Positions 52,802 through 62,333 of a DNA stretch of 64,000 nt are shown here, piece after piece. Position numbers and translations under genes: made by a program. Numbering within the stretch: position 1 is the stretch's first letter; every line of letters begins with the position of its first letter. Under the pieces are notes generated by a model. The model worked only from the letters and a program-made list of their open reading frames with translations. It was not told where the DNA came from and searched no databases. Source of the stretch: ZC4RG36 sp964652205 (GTDB lineage: Bacteria; Chloroflexota; Anaerolineae; Aggregatilineales; Phototrophicaceae); contig CAZZAO010000008.1 of NCBI GenBank assembly GCA_964652205.1, forward strand, positions 6,434 through 70,433, in the 5' to 3' direction.

Positions 52802-53824
52802 CTATATCAGCGCCAGCGCGACGCCGACCATCGCGCTCAACAGGCCAATGAGCCAGAAGCGCTGGACAATCTGCGTCTCGCTCCAGCCGCCCAGCTCGAA
52901 ATGGTGATGGATCGGCGACATTCGGAATAATCGCTGGCCTTTCGTCAGCTTGAAGTAGGACACCTGCAAAATGACCGACAGAATCTCGGCCAGCGGCACG
53001 ATGGCGATGATCGGCAGCAGCAGCCACTGGCCGGTCATGATGGCGACTGTACCGAGCGTCGCGCCGAGCGCCAGCGAACCGGTATCGCCCATGAACAACT
53101 GCGCCGGGTGGGCATTGAACCAGAGGAAAGCGAACAGCGCGCCGACGAGGATGAAGCAGAACTTAGTCAGGAAGATTTGCCCTTGCAGATAGGCGATCAC
53201 GCCGTATGCGGCGAAGGCGCTGGCCGTGATGATCCCGGCGAGGCCGTCCATGCCATCGGTGAGGTTGACTGCGTTCGAGCAGGCGATGATGATGAAGGCC
53301 GCGACCGGCAGGAAGATGACCGGGCTGAGCGGAATCGAGATCGAGAGCAGCGGCAGGATCATCTGATTGGCGTACTGGAAGCCGCCGTCATAGAACGAAA
53401 TCAGGGCGACTGTCGCAAACGCCAGCAAAATCTGGCCGAACAGCTTGGCGCGAGCCGAGATGCCCTGACCGCGCGGGCCGCCGCGCGAACGTTGAATCCC
53501 TTCCCAGTCGTCAATCGCGCCGAGCAGGGCAAAGCCGACCATGACGAACAGCGGCACCAGTACGCTGCGCCCGATCAGGTTCGACTCGCGGATGATGCTG
53601 ACGATGTTCAGGCCGAGCGTGACCAGAAACACTGGCAGGATAATCATAATCCCGCCCATCGTCGGCGTGCCGACCTTCTTCTGCTGCGCCTCGACCAGCT
53701 CGACGCGAATCTGCTTGCCGATCTTGTGGCCTCGCAGAATTTCGACGTACGGGCCGCCCCAGATGACGCCGAGGATGAAGGTCACGCCGCCTACGGTCAG
53801 CGCGAAAGGGAGATCAGCGGGCAT
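52802..53824 (-). CDS. mraY: Phospho-N-acetylmuramoyl-pentapeptide transferase
   Basis: ATG 53824 has GGAG five bases upstream; 340 residues. About ten helices with the MraY landmarks 'KVGTPTMGGIMI', 'GAIDDWEG', 'NAVNLTDGMDGLAG' and 'FMGDTGSLALG', and the final His-rich loop 'SPIHHHFELGGWSE'. It makes lipid I on undecaprenyl phosphate. murE and murF, normally upstream, are absent. Confidence 0.97.
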   Translation of the reverse strand: MPADLPFALTVGGVTFILGVIWGGPYVEILRGHKIGKQIRVELVEAQQKKVGTPTMGGIMIILPVFLVTLGLNIVSIIRESNLIGRSVLVPLFVMVGFALLGAIDDWEGIQRSRGGPRGQGISARAKLFGQILLAFATVALISFYDGGFQYANQMILPLLSISIPLSPVIFLPVAAFIIIACSNAVNLTDGMDGLAGIITASAFAAYGVIAYLQGQIFLTKFCFILVGALFAFLWFNAHPAQLFMGDTGSLALGATLGTVAIMTGQWLLLPIIAIVPLAEILSVILQVSYFKLTKGQRLFRMSPIHHHFELGGWSETQIVQRFWLIGLLSAMVGVALALI

Positions 53825-53835
53825 GGAGACTCCGA

Positions 53836-53876
53836 ACCCCTCCCCCTGACCCCGCCTCCGTCAGCGGAGAGGGGGA
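53836..53876. repeat. C-rich hairpin element where murE/murF would be expected
   Basis: The CCCCTCCCCCTGACCCC stretch contains CTCCG-TCAG-CGGAG (53856-53869) and ends GAGAGGGGG. It belongs to the same family as 45903-45926. It occupies most of the 108-bp gap between ftsI and mraY. Confidence 0.7.
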
Positions 53877-53932
53877 AGTGGGTGGTTGCATAGCGGCGTT
53901 CAAACAATCCACTGGAAACATTGGCACGTTTG

Positions 53933-55672
53933 TCAGCGCGGGATACCGTCGACTGCGCCGCCCTGCGCCGCGAGCGCGTGGCGAACGTCGTCGGGCGGAA
54001 TTTCGAGCAGGATGACGAGGCGCTGCGCCAGCTTCTGAAAGACCGGCGCGGCGACCTGACTGGCCCAGTTGCCCTTTGGCCGGTCGAGCTTGATGAGGAT
54101 GCTGACCTGCGGATCGTCCGCCGGGAAGAAGCCGACAAAACTCATAATCCACTTATCGGCGTAGTAACCGACCGGCGAGGGGATTTCCGCCGTGCCGCTC
54201 TTGCCTGCGATGGCATAGCCGGGAACCTGCGCTTTATCGACACCGTCGCGCACCGTGGCAACCATCATATCAGTGACTTCTTTGGCCGTCTGCGCTGAGA
54301 TCGGCCTGCCGAGCGACGACGGCTGCGACAGATAGACCTGGCCGTTATCGTGAATTTCGTGGACGATGTGCGGCTGCATCATCAGGCCGCCGTTGGCAAT
54401 CGCGTTGACCGCCACCAGCATTTGCAGCGGCGTGACGGCCACGCCCTGGCCGAAGGCGTTGGTGCCAAGCTGGCTTTCGCTCCACTGCTGGTCGCCGGGG
54501 AGATAGAGCGTCCCGGCAGCTTCGCCGTCGAGGTCGATGCCGGTCGGTTTGCCGAATCCGAATCGGGTCATGTTATCGTAGAATTTGGTCGGCCCCATCT
54601 GCGTGGCGACGGTCGCCGCGCCGACGTTGAGCGACTGGACGAGAATCTGCGTCACGTCAACGTTGCCGTGCGCCGCGCGATCCCAGTTCTGGATGTTGAC
54701 GCCGCCGACGTCAATAGCGCCGTCGTCGTAGTAGGTGAAATTGGGCGAAATGACGCCGTCTTCGAGCGCGCCCGCGACCGTCACGACCTTCATGACCGAA
54801 CCCGGCTCGTACTGCTGGCTGATGGCCGGGTCTTGCAGCAGCGATGGGTCTTTGACGTCGAAGAAGTTGTTGGGATCGTAGGATGGATAGCTCGCCATCG
54901 CCAGAATTTCACCGCTGCGCGGGTCCATGATGATGATCGAACCGGACGGCGCCGCCGTGGTGGTGATGGCATCCTGAAGCACGCTTTCGGCCAGAAACTG
55001 AATATCGCGGTCAATCGTCAGAATCAGGTCACGCCCGTGGCTCTCTTCCCAGCCCGCTTCCGGCAGCTCGAAGGGAATATTGCTCACCTGCCGGTCGCGC
55101 ACCTGCGCGGCTAACTGATCCTGATAGTAGCCCTCGACGCCGTAATGACCGACGAGGTCGAGGTTGACGAAGCCGATGACCTGCGCCGCCAGCGTCCCCT
55201 GCGGATAGCTGCGCCGGGGGATACGGTCAATCGTCACGCCGTCAACCTTGAGCGCGTCGATCTGCTGCGCGATATCGGCGCTGACCGGACGCGCCAGCGA
55301 TACCCAGGGCTGCTGGCTGTTGATCTTCTGGAACACGTCCAGCTCGTTGAGGTTGAGCAGCTTCGCCAGTTGATTGGCGGCTTTACGCGCGTCCGTAACC
55401 AGATTGGGGCTGATGCCAATCTCGTAATCGAGCGTGTTGACGGCCAGCGCTGCGCCGTGGCGGTCGTAGATCAACCCGCGCGCGTCGGCCAGCCTGAGCG
55501 TCGTGGTGTAGTTAGCGTCGCTCTGACTGCGCATATAGGACATGACATCCGGCGGCAGATACTGGAACGAGGCCAGCGTGCCGATCAGATAGAGGCTGAA
55601 AACGACCATCACGGCGACAACCAGCGGCAGCCGTTTGCGGAGTATTTCCTGCTGTTCATTGGCGACCTGCAT
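53933..55672 (-). CDS. ftsI: Class B penicillin-binding protein, FtsI/PBP3-like
   Basis: ATG 55672 overlaps the upstream TAA as TAATG; 579 residues. A single transmembrane helix (about 17-38), the pedestal domain with 'ARGLIYDRHGAALAVN', and the transpeptidase domain with active Ser in 'YEPGSVMKVVTV' (SxxK), 'SLN' and 'AGKSGTAE' (KSG) are visible. It cross-links septal peptidoglycan. No PASTA domains are present, unlike many monoderm homologues. Confidence 0.95.
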   Translation of the reverse strand: MQVANEQQEILRKRLPLVVAVMVVFSLYLIGTLASFQYLPPDVMSYMRSQSDANYTTTLRLADARGLIYDRHGAALAVNTLDYEIGISPNLVTDARKAANQLAKLLNLNELDVFQKINSQQPWVSLARPVSADIAQQIDALKVDGVTIDRIPRRSYPQGTLAAQVIGFVNLDLVGHYGVEGYYQDQLAAQVRDRQVSNIPFELPEAGWEESHGRDLILTIDRDIQFLAESVLQDAITTTAAPSGSIIIMDPRSGEILAMASYPSYDPNNFFDVKDPSLLQDPAISQQYEPGSVMKVVTVAGALEDGVISPNFTYYDDGAIDVGGVNIQNWDRAAHGNVDVTQILVQSLNVGAATVATQMGPTKFYDNMTRFGFGKPTGIDLDGEAAGTLYLPGDQQWSESQLGTNAFGQGVAVTPLQMLVAVNAIANGGLMMQPHIVHEIHDNGQVYLSQPSSLGRPISAQTAKEVTDMMVATVRDGVDKAQVPGYAIAGKSGTAEIPSPVGYYADKWIMSFVGFFPADDPQVSILIKLDRPKGNWASQVAAPVFQKLAQRLVILLEIPPDDVRHALAAQGGAVDGIPR

Positions 55673-56166
55673 TACGGCGAGCCTCCATGGCTGGTGAAGC
55701 TGTTGAACTGGCTGCTCAACTGGTCTAACTGCTGCTGGACCCACCCGGTGAAGGTTTCATCGTAAGTTGGCGGGAGCAGGGTCGGCGTCGGCGTCGGCTC
55801 GGCGGACAACCGGTTGCCGGACAGGCTGCGCTCCGGGTTATAGCCCGCAATGGTCAGATACTCAATCGCTTCAGGGCCAGCGAGGGTATAACCGAGTTCC
55901 TGGGCGCGGGCCAGCAGACGCGGGACGCTTTGCAGGCTGGCAATGTCGCCGCGCAGCTTCTCGTTCTGCTGCTCCAGTTGGTTCCGCACGCTGATCTGAT
56001 CCTCAAGCTGGCGACCGAGCGCCGAGGTCGAGGCGGCCTGCGCCAGATAGAGCGCGCCGATGATGATCGCCACGAACATGCCGAGCGATCCGAGCGCCAG
56101 CGCCTGACGCTGCGGACGCCAGCGCGTGCGCCGCAGCGCGTGGCCGATCCATCCCTGAGTCTGCAT
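55672..56166 (-). CDS. ftsL: FtsL-like bitopic coiled-coil division protein
   Basis: The 164-residue protein has a short basic cytoplasmic part, a transmembrane helix (about 25-45) and a coiled coil ('QLEDQISVRNQLEQQNEKLRG'), as in FtsL/DivIC. Unusually it continues with a Pro/Thr-rich segment ('EPTPTPTLLPPTYDE') and a second helix-like end. Its start overlaps the rsmH stop (TGATG) and its stop overlaps the ftsI start. Assignment rests on position and architecture. Confidence 0.8.
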   Translation of the reverse strand: MQTQGWIGHALRRTRWRPQRQALALGSLGMFVAIIIGALYLAQAASTSALGRQLEDQISVRNQLEQQNEKLRGDIASLQSVPRLLARAQELGYTLAGPEAIEYLTIAGYNPERSLSGNRLSAEPTPTPTLLPPTYDETFTGWVQQQLDQLSSQFNSFTSHGGSP

Positions 56167-57077
56167 CAGAGCTTCTCGACGATCCGCAGCTTAGCGCTGC
56201 GACTGCGCGGGTTGCGGGCGATCTCGTCCGCCGTGGCGATCAACGGCTTGCGGCTGACGAGGCGGACGCTGGCATGATGCCCGCAGACACAGACTGGCAC
56301 TTTCGGCGGGCAGATACAGTCGGTGCTTGCCAGCCTGAAGGTATCCTTGACGATCCGATCTTCGAGGCTGTGAAAGCTGATGACCGCCAGCTTGCCGCCG
56401 GGACGCAGCAGGTCGATGGCGACCGGCAGCGCCCGCTCGACCACGCCCAATTCGTCGTTGACGGCGATTCGCAGCGCCTGAAAGACGCGCGTCGCCGGGT
56501 GGATTTTGTCGTCGTAACGGCGCGGAATCGCCCGCTCGATGGCGTTCGCCAGCTCGCGGGTTGTGGCGTAGGGCCGCGCCTGCGTGATGATACGCGCCAG
56601 CCGCCGACCCTGCGGCTCCTCGCCGTAGCGATAGAACAGGTCAGCCAGTTCGGCTTCGTCCATGAAATTGACCAGTTCGGCAGCGGTCGGGCGGCTGCCA
56701 CCGGGATCGAAACGCATGTCGAGCGGGCCTTCAGCGCGGAAGGCGAAGCCGCGCTCGGCGGTGTCAAGCTGCATCGACGAGACGCCGAGATCGAGCAGAA
56801 TCGCGTCGACGCCGTCCCAGCCGAGTCTGGCCGCTTCTGTCGCCATATCGGCGTAGCTGGCATGGACGACGTGGGCGCGGTCGCCGAATGGTTCGAGGGC
56901 AGTCGCGGCCAGCGCCAGCGCCTGCGGGTCGAGATCGAGGCCGAGCAGCTCAGCGGCCCCGCCGCGCAGGAAGGCGCCAGCGTGGCCGCCCGCGCCGAGC
57001 GTGCCGTCGAGAACGCGCCGCGCGGGGAGCAGGTGACTCATGATCTCAGCCAGCAAGACAGGGATGTGGGCCTGCAT
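56166..57077 (-). CDS. rsmH: 16S rRNA N4-methylcytidine-1402 methyltransferase
   Basis: From ATG 57077 (MQAHIPVLLAEIMSHLLP) the 303-residue protein matches RsmH/MraW: SAM loop 'VLDGTLGAGGHAGAFL', 'LGLDLDPQAL', 'LLDLGVSSMQLD' and the end 'RNPRSRSAKLRIVEKL'. It methylates C1402 of 16S rRNA. An ATG nine codons upstream lies within the expected transcription start of the promoter below, so it is less likely. It is the first gene of the cluster. Confidence 0.96.
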   Translation of the reverse strand: MQAHIPVLLAEIMSHLLPARRVLDGTLGAGGHAGAFLRGGAAELLGLDLDPQALALAATALEPFGDRAHVVHASYADMATEAARLGWDGVDAILLDLGVSSMQLDTAERGFAFRAEGPLDMRFDPGGSRPTAAELVNFMDEAELADLFYRYGEEPQGRRLARIITQARPYATTRELANAIERAIPRRYDDKIHPATRVFQALRIAVNDELGVVERALPVAIDLLRPGGKLAVISFHSLEDRIVKDTFRLASTDCICPPKVPVCVCGHHASVRLVSRKPLIATADEIARNPRSRSAKLRIVEKL

Positions 57078-57105
57078 GGTTAGATGTCCGTTAATTTCAG
57101 GCATG

Positions 57106-57114
57106 AGTATAGCA
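57106..57114 (-). promoter_or_regulatory. Extended -10 promoter of the dcw cluster
   Basis: On the minus strand TGC-TATACT matches the extended -10 box also seen at 12018-12026. No -35 is clear. The predicted start leaves a leader of about 22 bases before the ATG at 57077. Confidence 0.45.
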
Positions 57115-57295
57115 CAACCCTGCGGGGGAGAGGGGAGCAGAACGCCGCTGCGCCTGAGTAAGCTGACCGGCGGCGGCTCGCCGACCTGACCTGAACGCGC
57201 TCACGACGCCGAAATCCCAACGTCCGGTGTCAGGCGTTGGTTCGACATCCGAACGCCTGGCGCCGCCGCGCTGGCCCGGACGGTCGATATACAAC

Positions 57296-57329
57296 AACGA
57301 GGCCGATAACGGGTGTTATCGGCCTCGTT
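57296..57329 (-). terminator. Hairpin terminator of the adenylate-enzyme operon
   Basis: AACGAGGCCGATAAC (57296-57310) pairs perfectly with GTTATCGGCCTCGTT (57315-57329) around GGGT. The minus strand continues GTTGTTGTATAT. Confidence 0.8.
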
Positions 57330-57466
57330 CAATTCTGGATTTCCGCCGTGGCGTTCACGCTCTCGCCAGCCTGCTCATCCCATCGCTACGAGAATGGGAA
57401 CGCTTTCCTGAGGCACTTTGCGCCTCATAGCTCTGAGGGCGGCTTTAACGCAGTCTCAGCTTCTAT

Positions 57467-59146
57467 TCAGGTTGACGACAGGTAGGCTTCAGCGGCGCGC
57501 GCCAGAGTCAGGGCCTTTTCATCGTGCAGCATCGACCGGTGAGTGCCGGGAACTGGAACCACTTCGAGTCCGCCGCCCGCGAGCTGCGTCCATGCCTTAA
57601 TCTGTCTGGCTTTCATCTCATCGGTGGCTTCCTGCGACTGAAAAAGGACGATTTTCCCCGGATAGGGGCGCGGCTGATAATGACGGAGTGAAAGCTCCGC
57701 CATCACCTGAATTTGCCTCAGCCCTTCGGGGATATCCTTCCCACCCGCCTCAAGCTGCTGATACAGACGCACCTGCTGGTTCAGGCCGGTTCTGAAGCGG
57801 AAGCGTTTCCAGCGGTCTCTCAGGTAGGCCGGTTTCTCGCGCAGGGGCGTCGTCAGCAGCTCGCGCAGGCGCAGGAGCGCGCGCCCGGCGAGCAGCCCCA
57901 GGCCGGAGCCAGCGGGCGTCAGCACGGCCCCGCCTAAAGTCACCCACGTATCAAGGATGCCAAGCAAGCGCACGGTTTCGCCCTGCGCGTGAAGCTGCTG
58001 CGCCATCTCGAAGGCCGGGAAACCGCCGAACGAGTAGCCGAACAGCGCATAGGGGCCGGTCGGCTGAACGGCCCGGATGGCTTCAAGGTAATAGGCAGCC
58101 ATCGCCTCGACGCGGGCCAGCGGCGCAGTCTGACTGCTGTAGCCTTTCGCCTGCACGCCGTAGACTGGCTGATCGGGACTCAGCGCGCGCGCAAATTCGA
58201 TCAGGTTCATGGTTCCGCCGCCGCCGCCGTGAATGAGAAAAATCGGCAGACGACTTCCCTCACGGCGAATCGGGACGAGGCACTCCTGCGCCGCTTCATT
58301 CCAGTCGGCTCCGGTGGCTTTCTGTGGCAGTGCGGCAGCGATTGAAACTATCGGGCGCTGGACGGCTCCTGTCTGCGGAACTGCCGGGGCTGTCCCGTAG
58401 AGCGAGAGCATTTCCCCAACAAGCGCGAGCGGCAGGTCAGTCTCGCCGATACCGGGCGCAAGGGTGAGCGAGACGAGCGCGCGTTCCGGCCCCATTCGGT
58501 AGCAGCCAAAGCGATAGAGCGGGCCGCTGCTGAGGTCGAATGGCGCGGCGCTAGCCGCAGCGAGCCGCCGTTCCGCTTCATGCTCGCCATCGGGCGCTGA
58601 CGAGAGATCAATCACCGCCAAGGCGAACGGTTCGTAGGGCGCAATCCGCAGTCGCGGCAGCCCATCGACCATCGTCACAAACGTCCGCAGCGACTCATGG
58701 CGCTCGACGAGCTGATTAGCGCAGCGCTCCCACAGGTCGGGATCGATTCCGGCGAGACGCAGGTGAAGGCCGAGATTGCCCCCGGCAGAGCGCGCGGCGA
58801 CAATCCCCTCAGGCTGCGCGGCGCGTGACAGATCGGCGCTGATGACGTCCGCCAGTTCGGCGGCTGTCGGCGCGTCGAACAGCGCGCGCAGGTCGAGTTC
58901 ATAATGGAGCACCGCGCGAATATGAACCTGAAGCTGGAGCGCCTTGAGCGAATGTCCACCGAGCAGGAAGAAATCATCGGACGCCGTCACAGCCTCGCGC
59001 TCAAAGATCACGCGCCAGATCGCCAGCAGCGCAGCGAGTACGCTGTCCCGATCCGGCGCGCCAGCGGCAGGAGTCTGGAGGCGCGCCAGCGCCTCAGCCA
59101 GCGAAAGATAGTCGGTCAAATCAGGCGATAGCGTTGGAAGCATCAT
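57467..59146 (-). CDS. Carrier protein - relic condensation - thioesterase fusion
   Basis: The 559-residue protein has a phosphopantetheine carrier domain (about 30-100, attachment Ser66 in 'LLGGHSLKAL'). The middle (about 125-265) aligns with the first half of a condensation domain. Where HHxxxDG should be, it reads APGIGET (about 230-236), so catalysis is not expected. A type I thioesterase follows: 'PIFLIHGGGGGTMNL', nucleophile Ser372 in 'GYSFGG', His536 in 'GTHRSMLHD'. It would receive an activated acid from the adenylate enzymes encoded upstream and release it. ATG 59146 overlaps the preceding stop (ATGA). Confidence 0.85.
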   Translation of the reverse strand: MMLPTLSPDLTDYLSLAEALARLQTPAAGAPDRDSVLAALLAIWRVIFEREAVTASDDFFLLGGHSLKALQLQVHIRAVLHYELDLRALFDAPTAAELADVISADLSRAAQPEGIVAARSAGGNLGLHLRLAGIDPDLWERCANQLVERHESLRTFVTMVDGLPRLRIAPYEPFALAVIDLSSAPDGEHEAERRLAAASAAPFDLSSGPLYRFGCYRMGPERALVSLTLAPGIGETDLPLALVGEMLSLYGTAPAVPQTGAVQRPIVSIAAALPQKATGADWNEAAQECLVPIRREGSRLPIFLIHGGGGGTMNLIEFARALSPDQPVYGVQAKGYSSQTAPLARVEAMAAYYLEAIRAVQPTGPYALFGYSFGGFPAFEMAQQLHAQGETVRLLGILDTWVTLGGAVLTPAGSGLGLLAGRALLRLRELLTTPLREKPAYLRDRWKRFRFRTGLNQQVRLYQQLEAGGKDIPEGLRQIQVMAELSLRHYQPRPYPGKIVLFQSQEATDEMKARQIKAWTQLAGGGLEVVPVPGTHRSMLHDEKALTLARAAEAYLSST

Positions 59147-60666
59147 TCCAGTCCCAGAATCTCAGCTAATCGATTGCGCAGCACCTTACCGGAGGCCGTC
59201 ACTGGAATAGCGTCGACCAGCAGGATACGGGTTGGCACTTTGAAGAACAGCAGGTGCTCGGCGGCAAATTTGCGCAGCTCACGCTCTGACGCCGTGCCGA
59301 CGACGACCGCCGCGACCGCTTCGCCGACATCTGCCTGCCTGAAGCCGAAAACGGCCACGTCTTGCACCTGGGGATGCTGCCGCAGCACGGCTTCGACCTC
59401 ATACGGCGAGACTTTCGCGCCGCCATTATTGATGACTTCCTTGAGTCGTCCGACCAGCGTCAGGTTGCCGTCAGCATCGATCAAACCCTCATCGCCGGTA
59501 CGAAACCAGCCATCGACAAACGCTTCGGCGTTGGCTTCGGGGTTATTCCAGTAGCCATCGAAGGTCAGCGGCTTCACGACAATCTCGCCGACCTGTCCGG
59601 CGGGCAGCAGGCTGCCATCGGCGGCCATCACCCCGGTCGCCTCAGCCCGTTCGACGCGACCGTGGGTTGTCAGCAGCCGGGCGTCATTCGGGTCAAGAAT
59701 CCACTGCGAGATACACTCGACTTCCGTCATAGCATAGGTCTGAGCAATCGGCGCGCCCAGAATCCGGTTCAGCTCGACGCGAAAGGGTTCGGACAGGGGC
59801 GCTGAGGAGAAATTGATATGCTTGATCTCGTGTCGGGCCAGAATCTCGGGATACTGGTCGGCCAGCGCCAGCAGTTGTTCGAGAAACGGCGGCGGCCCGT
59901 ACAGAAAATCAGGCCGGTAACGCTCCAGCCAGCCGTAAAACTGATCGGGTTCGAGGCCGGGCATACAGGCGACCGAGCCGCCAGACGCCAGCGCTGCCGA
60001 GGAAACCAGCGTGCCAAAAAACAGGTGCATCGGCACGGCGTTGAGCGCCCGCATCGGCGTCTTTCGGCCTGTCGCCCGCAGTTGAATAGTCCGGGGAATC
60101 TCGACGGCCCTGAGCATCCCATTCTGGGTGCGCGGGACGATTCTGGGCAGCGCGGTTGTCCCCGATGTCGATACCATAAAGGCCAGATCGTCCGGCCCAT
60201 TGAGCGGCGGCGCGCCAGTCAGCGGTGGCGGCACTTCAGCAAAGTCGAAGCTCCCCGCTCCTGCCGCTGGCGTCGGGATGATCTCGATGACGCGGATGCC
60301 GTGACGCTGCGCCGCGTCACGCGCGCTGCTCTCGCTGCCCTGCTGAACAAGCACGGCCTTTGGCTCGGTGAAGCGCGCGAAATAATCCGCTTCGGCAGCG
60401 TCCGCACGCGGGTCAATCAGCAGCGCCAGCACTGCCGCCGCCACGCCGTGCATCGTCACCAGCGCTTCGGGGCCGTTCGGAAGCTGGACGATGACCCGGT
60501 CGCCGCGCCCGATGCCCCAGGCGGCCAGCGCTGCGCTGATCCGCTCGGTTTGAACGATCAAGCCGCGATAGGTCAGGCCGACGGCGTTCAGCCCCTGCAC
60601 CGCCACGGCATCGCCCTGAGTCTGAGCGTGCTGCCGATACAGCTCGTAGAGAGTCGAGGCTGTCAA
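59143..60666 (-). CDS. Adenylate-forming enzyme (ANL superfamily), third of three paralogues
   Basis: The 507-residue enzyme has the ANL core: 'STSGTTALPRIVPRT' (P-loop; the usual Lys is Arg here), 'TYAMTEVECIS' (A5), 'FRTGDEGLIDADGNLTLVGRLKE' (A7-A8) and the A10 Lys in 'TASGKVLRNRL'. Members form an acyl-adenylate and then load CoA or a carrier Ser. The substrate is not deducible. The GTP/ATP loop has TTALP where most have TTGxP. Coupled by ATGA overlaps to both neighbours. Confidence 0.85.
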   Translation of the reverse strand: MTASTLYELYRQHAQTQGDAVAVQGLNAVGLTYRGLIVQTERISAALAAWGIGRGDRVIVQLPNGPEALVTMHGVAAAVLALLIDPRADAAEADYFARFTEPKAVLVQQGSESSARDAAQRHGIRVIEIIPTPAAGAGSFDFAEVPPPLTGAPPLNGPDDLAFMVSTSGTTALPRIVPRTQNGMLRAVEIPRTIQLRATGRKTPMRALNAVPMHLFFGTLVSSAALASGGSVACMPGLEPDQFYGWLERYRPDFLYGPPPFLEQLLALADQYPEILARHEIKHINFSSAPLSEPFRVELNRILGAPIAQTYAMTEVECISQWILDPNDARLLTTHGRVERAEATGVMAADGSLLPAGQVGEIVVKPLTFDGYWNNPEANAEAFVDGWFRTGDEGLIDADGNLTLVGRLKEVINNGGAKVSPYEVEAVLRQHPQVQDVAVFGFRQADVGEAVAAVVVGTASERELRKFAAEHLLFFKVPTRILLVDAIPVTASGKVLRNRLAEILGLE

Positions 60667-62198
60667 GCCAGCCCCAGCAGTTCAGCCAGTCGATTACGCT
60701 GCACCTTGCCGGATGGCGCTGTCGGGATGGCCTCGACGATCAGAATACGCATCGGCACTTTGTAGAACGGCAGTCGTTCTGCCGCAAATTTACGCAGTTC
60801 GCGCTCGGAAACAGCGCCAACAATGACCGCCGCGACCGTCTCGCCAAGTTCGACATGTTTGATTCCAAAGACAACGGCATCCGTCACCTGTGGGTGCTGC
60901 TTCAGGACGGTTTCGACCTCAGTAGGCGAGACCTTCGCGCCGCCGCTGTTGATGACTTCCTTCACCCGCCCGACGATGAACAGGTTGCCATCGGCATCCA
61001 TGCTGCCTTCGTCGCCGGTGCGAAACCAGCCATCAACAAAGGCTTCAGCGTTAGCCGCCGGGTTATTCCAGTAGCCGGTAAAGATGTCCGGCTTCACGAC
61101 AATCCCGCCCATCTCGCCTTCCGGTAGAAAACTGCCGTCGGGGGCCATGATGCGGGTATGCGCTGGATCGACGGCTCGACCCACCGCTCTCCCCGGATCG
61201 CCAGTGAACGGAATCAGCAGCGTATGGGCGATGATGCCGACTTCCGTCATGGCATACACTTTGATAATCGGCACGCCAAAGGTTTGATCGAGCCGCTCGC
61301 GGTTGACCGCCGACAGCGGCGAACCGCCGACGTTGATAAAGCGCACGCTGTGCCGGGCAAGCACATCCGGGTAGGCGGGGGCCATTGCCAGAATCTGTTC
61401 AAAAATGGCGCTCGGCCCGGAAAGAAAGGTCGGACGATAGCGATCCAGCCAGTGATAAAATTCCTGCATATCCAGCCCCGGCATACAGGCGACCCGACCG
61501 CCGGTGGCTGGCCCGGTCGAAGCGAGCACCGCTCCGTAATAGATATGCATCGGCAGGTAACTCAGTACCCGCATCGGGCTGGACTCCTGGATGGAGACAT
61601 CACGCAGCAGCGTAATCGAAGCAACGCCTTCTATCAGCATAGTACGCTGCGTCAGCGGTATCAATTTGGGCAGCGCCGTCGTCCCAGAGGTTGACATCAG
61701 GAAGGCCAGCTCATCAGGGCTATTGAGCGTCGGCGCGACCGTCAGCGGCGGCGGTGGCTCGGCAAAGACGAACGTGCCTGCGCCCATTTCCGGCGTCGGG
61801 ATGATCTCGATCACGCGAACGCCGTGCCGCTGCGCCAGCGCCCGCCCACTACAATCAACTCCCTGCTGGAGAATGATGGCTTTTGGCTCGACGAAGCGCA
61901 GGAAATAATCCACCTCGGTTGCGCCCGCTTTGAGATTAACCAGCATGACAACCGCCGACGCGGCCACGCCTTGCAGAGTCACGAACGCTTCCGGGCCATT
62001 GGGAAGCTGAACCAGAACCCGGTCGCCGGGGCCGATGCCCCAGCCAGCCAGCGCTGCAATGATCCGCTCGATCTGGACGATCAAGCCGCGATAGGTCAGG
62101 TCGGCGGCGTTCAGTCCCTGCACCGCCACGGCATCGCCGAGCCGTTCCGCCTGCTGACGATAAAGGGCATAAAGGCCGACTGATTCTTCTGCAACCAT
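60663..62198 (-). CDS. Adenylate-forming enzyme (ANL superfamily), second of three paralogues
   Basis: The 511-residue protein is closely related to its neighbours, for instance in the shared 'VAVQGLNAADLTYRG' opening. Motifs: P-loop 'STSGTTALPKLIPLTQ', A5 'YAMTEVGII', 'FRTGDEGSMDADGNLFIVGRVKE', and the A10 Lys in 'APSGKVQRNRL'. 'PKLIP' recalls aryl-acid ligases of the EntE/DhbE kind more than acyl-CoA synthetases, a weak hint of an aryl substrate. Its stop overlaps the next start. Confidence 0.85.
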   Translation of the reverse strand: MVAEESVGLYALYRQQAERLGDAVAVQGLNAADLTYRGLIVQIERIIAALAGWGIGPGDRVLVQLPNGPEAFVTLQGVAASAVVMLVNLKAGATEVDYFLRFVEPKAIILQQGVDCSGRALAQRHGVRVIEIIPTPEMGAGTFVFAEPPPPLTVAPTLNSPDELAFLMSTSGTTALPKLIPLTQRTMLIEGVASITLLRDVSIQESSPMRVLSYLPMHIYYGAVLASTGPATGGRVACMPGLDMQEFYHWLDRYRPTFLSGPSAIFEQILAMAPAYPDVLARHSVRFINVGGSPLSAVNRERLDQTFGVPIIKVYAMTEVGIIAHTLLIPFTGDPGRAVGRAVDPAHTRIMAPDGSFLPEGEMGGIVVKPDIFTGYWNNPAANAEAFVDGWFRTGDEGSMDADGNLFIVGRVKEVINSGGAKVSPTEVETVLKQHPQVTDAVVFGIKHVELGETVAAVIVGAVSERELRKFAAERLPFYKVPMRILIVEAIPTAPSGKVQRNRLAELLGLA

Positions 62199-62333
62199 GC
62201 GATGATCCTATCGGTGATCGAAGCAGCGTCATTGAACAGGTCAGGCAGACCGCGTCTACCAGACCTGTGAGGATGACCGTAAGAATAATGCCGTTGACCC
62301 GGCGCGGCAATCCCGCTGTGTCGCGCTGCGGTT

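Larger units (their letters stand above)
57078..57466. other. 389-bp region between the adenylate operon end and rsmH
   Basis: It holds the rsmH promoter, two hairpins (CAGGCGTT/AACGCCTG near 57232-57261; TGAGGC/GCCTCA near 57411-57429), and the terminator below. mraZ, normally here, is absent. Confidence 0.6.

Noticed and set aside
57232..57261. tRNA-like stem with GGTTCGA
   Set aside because: Only a simple inverted repeat; no acceptor stem, anticodon arm or CCA.
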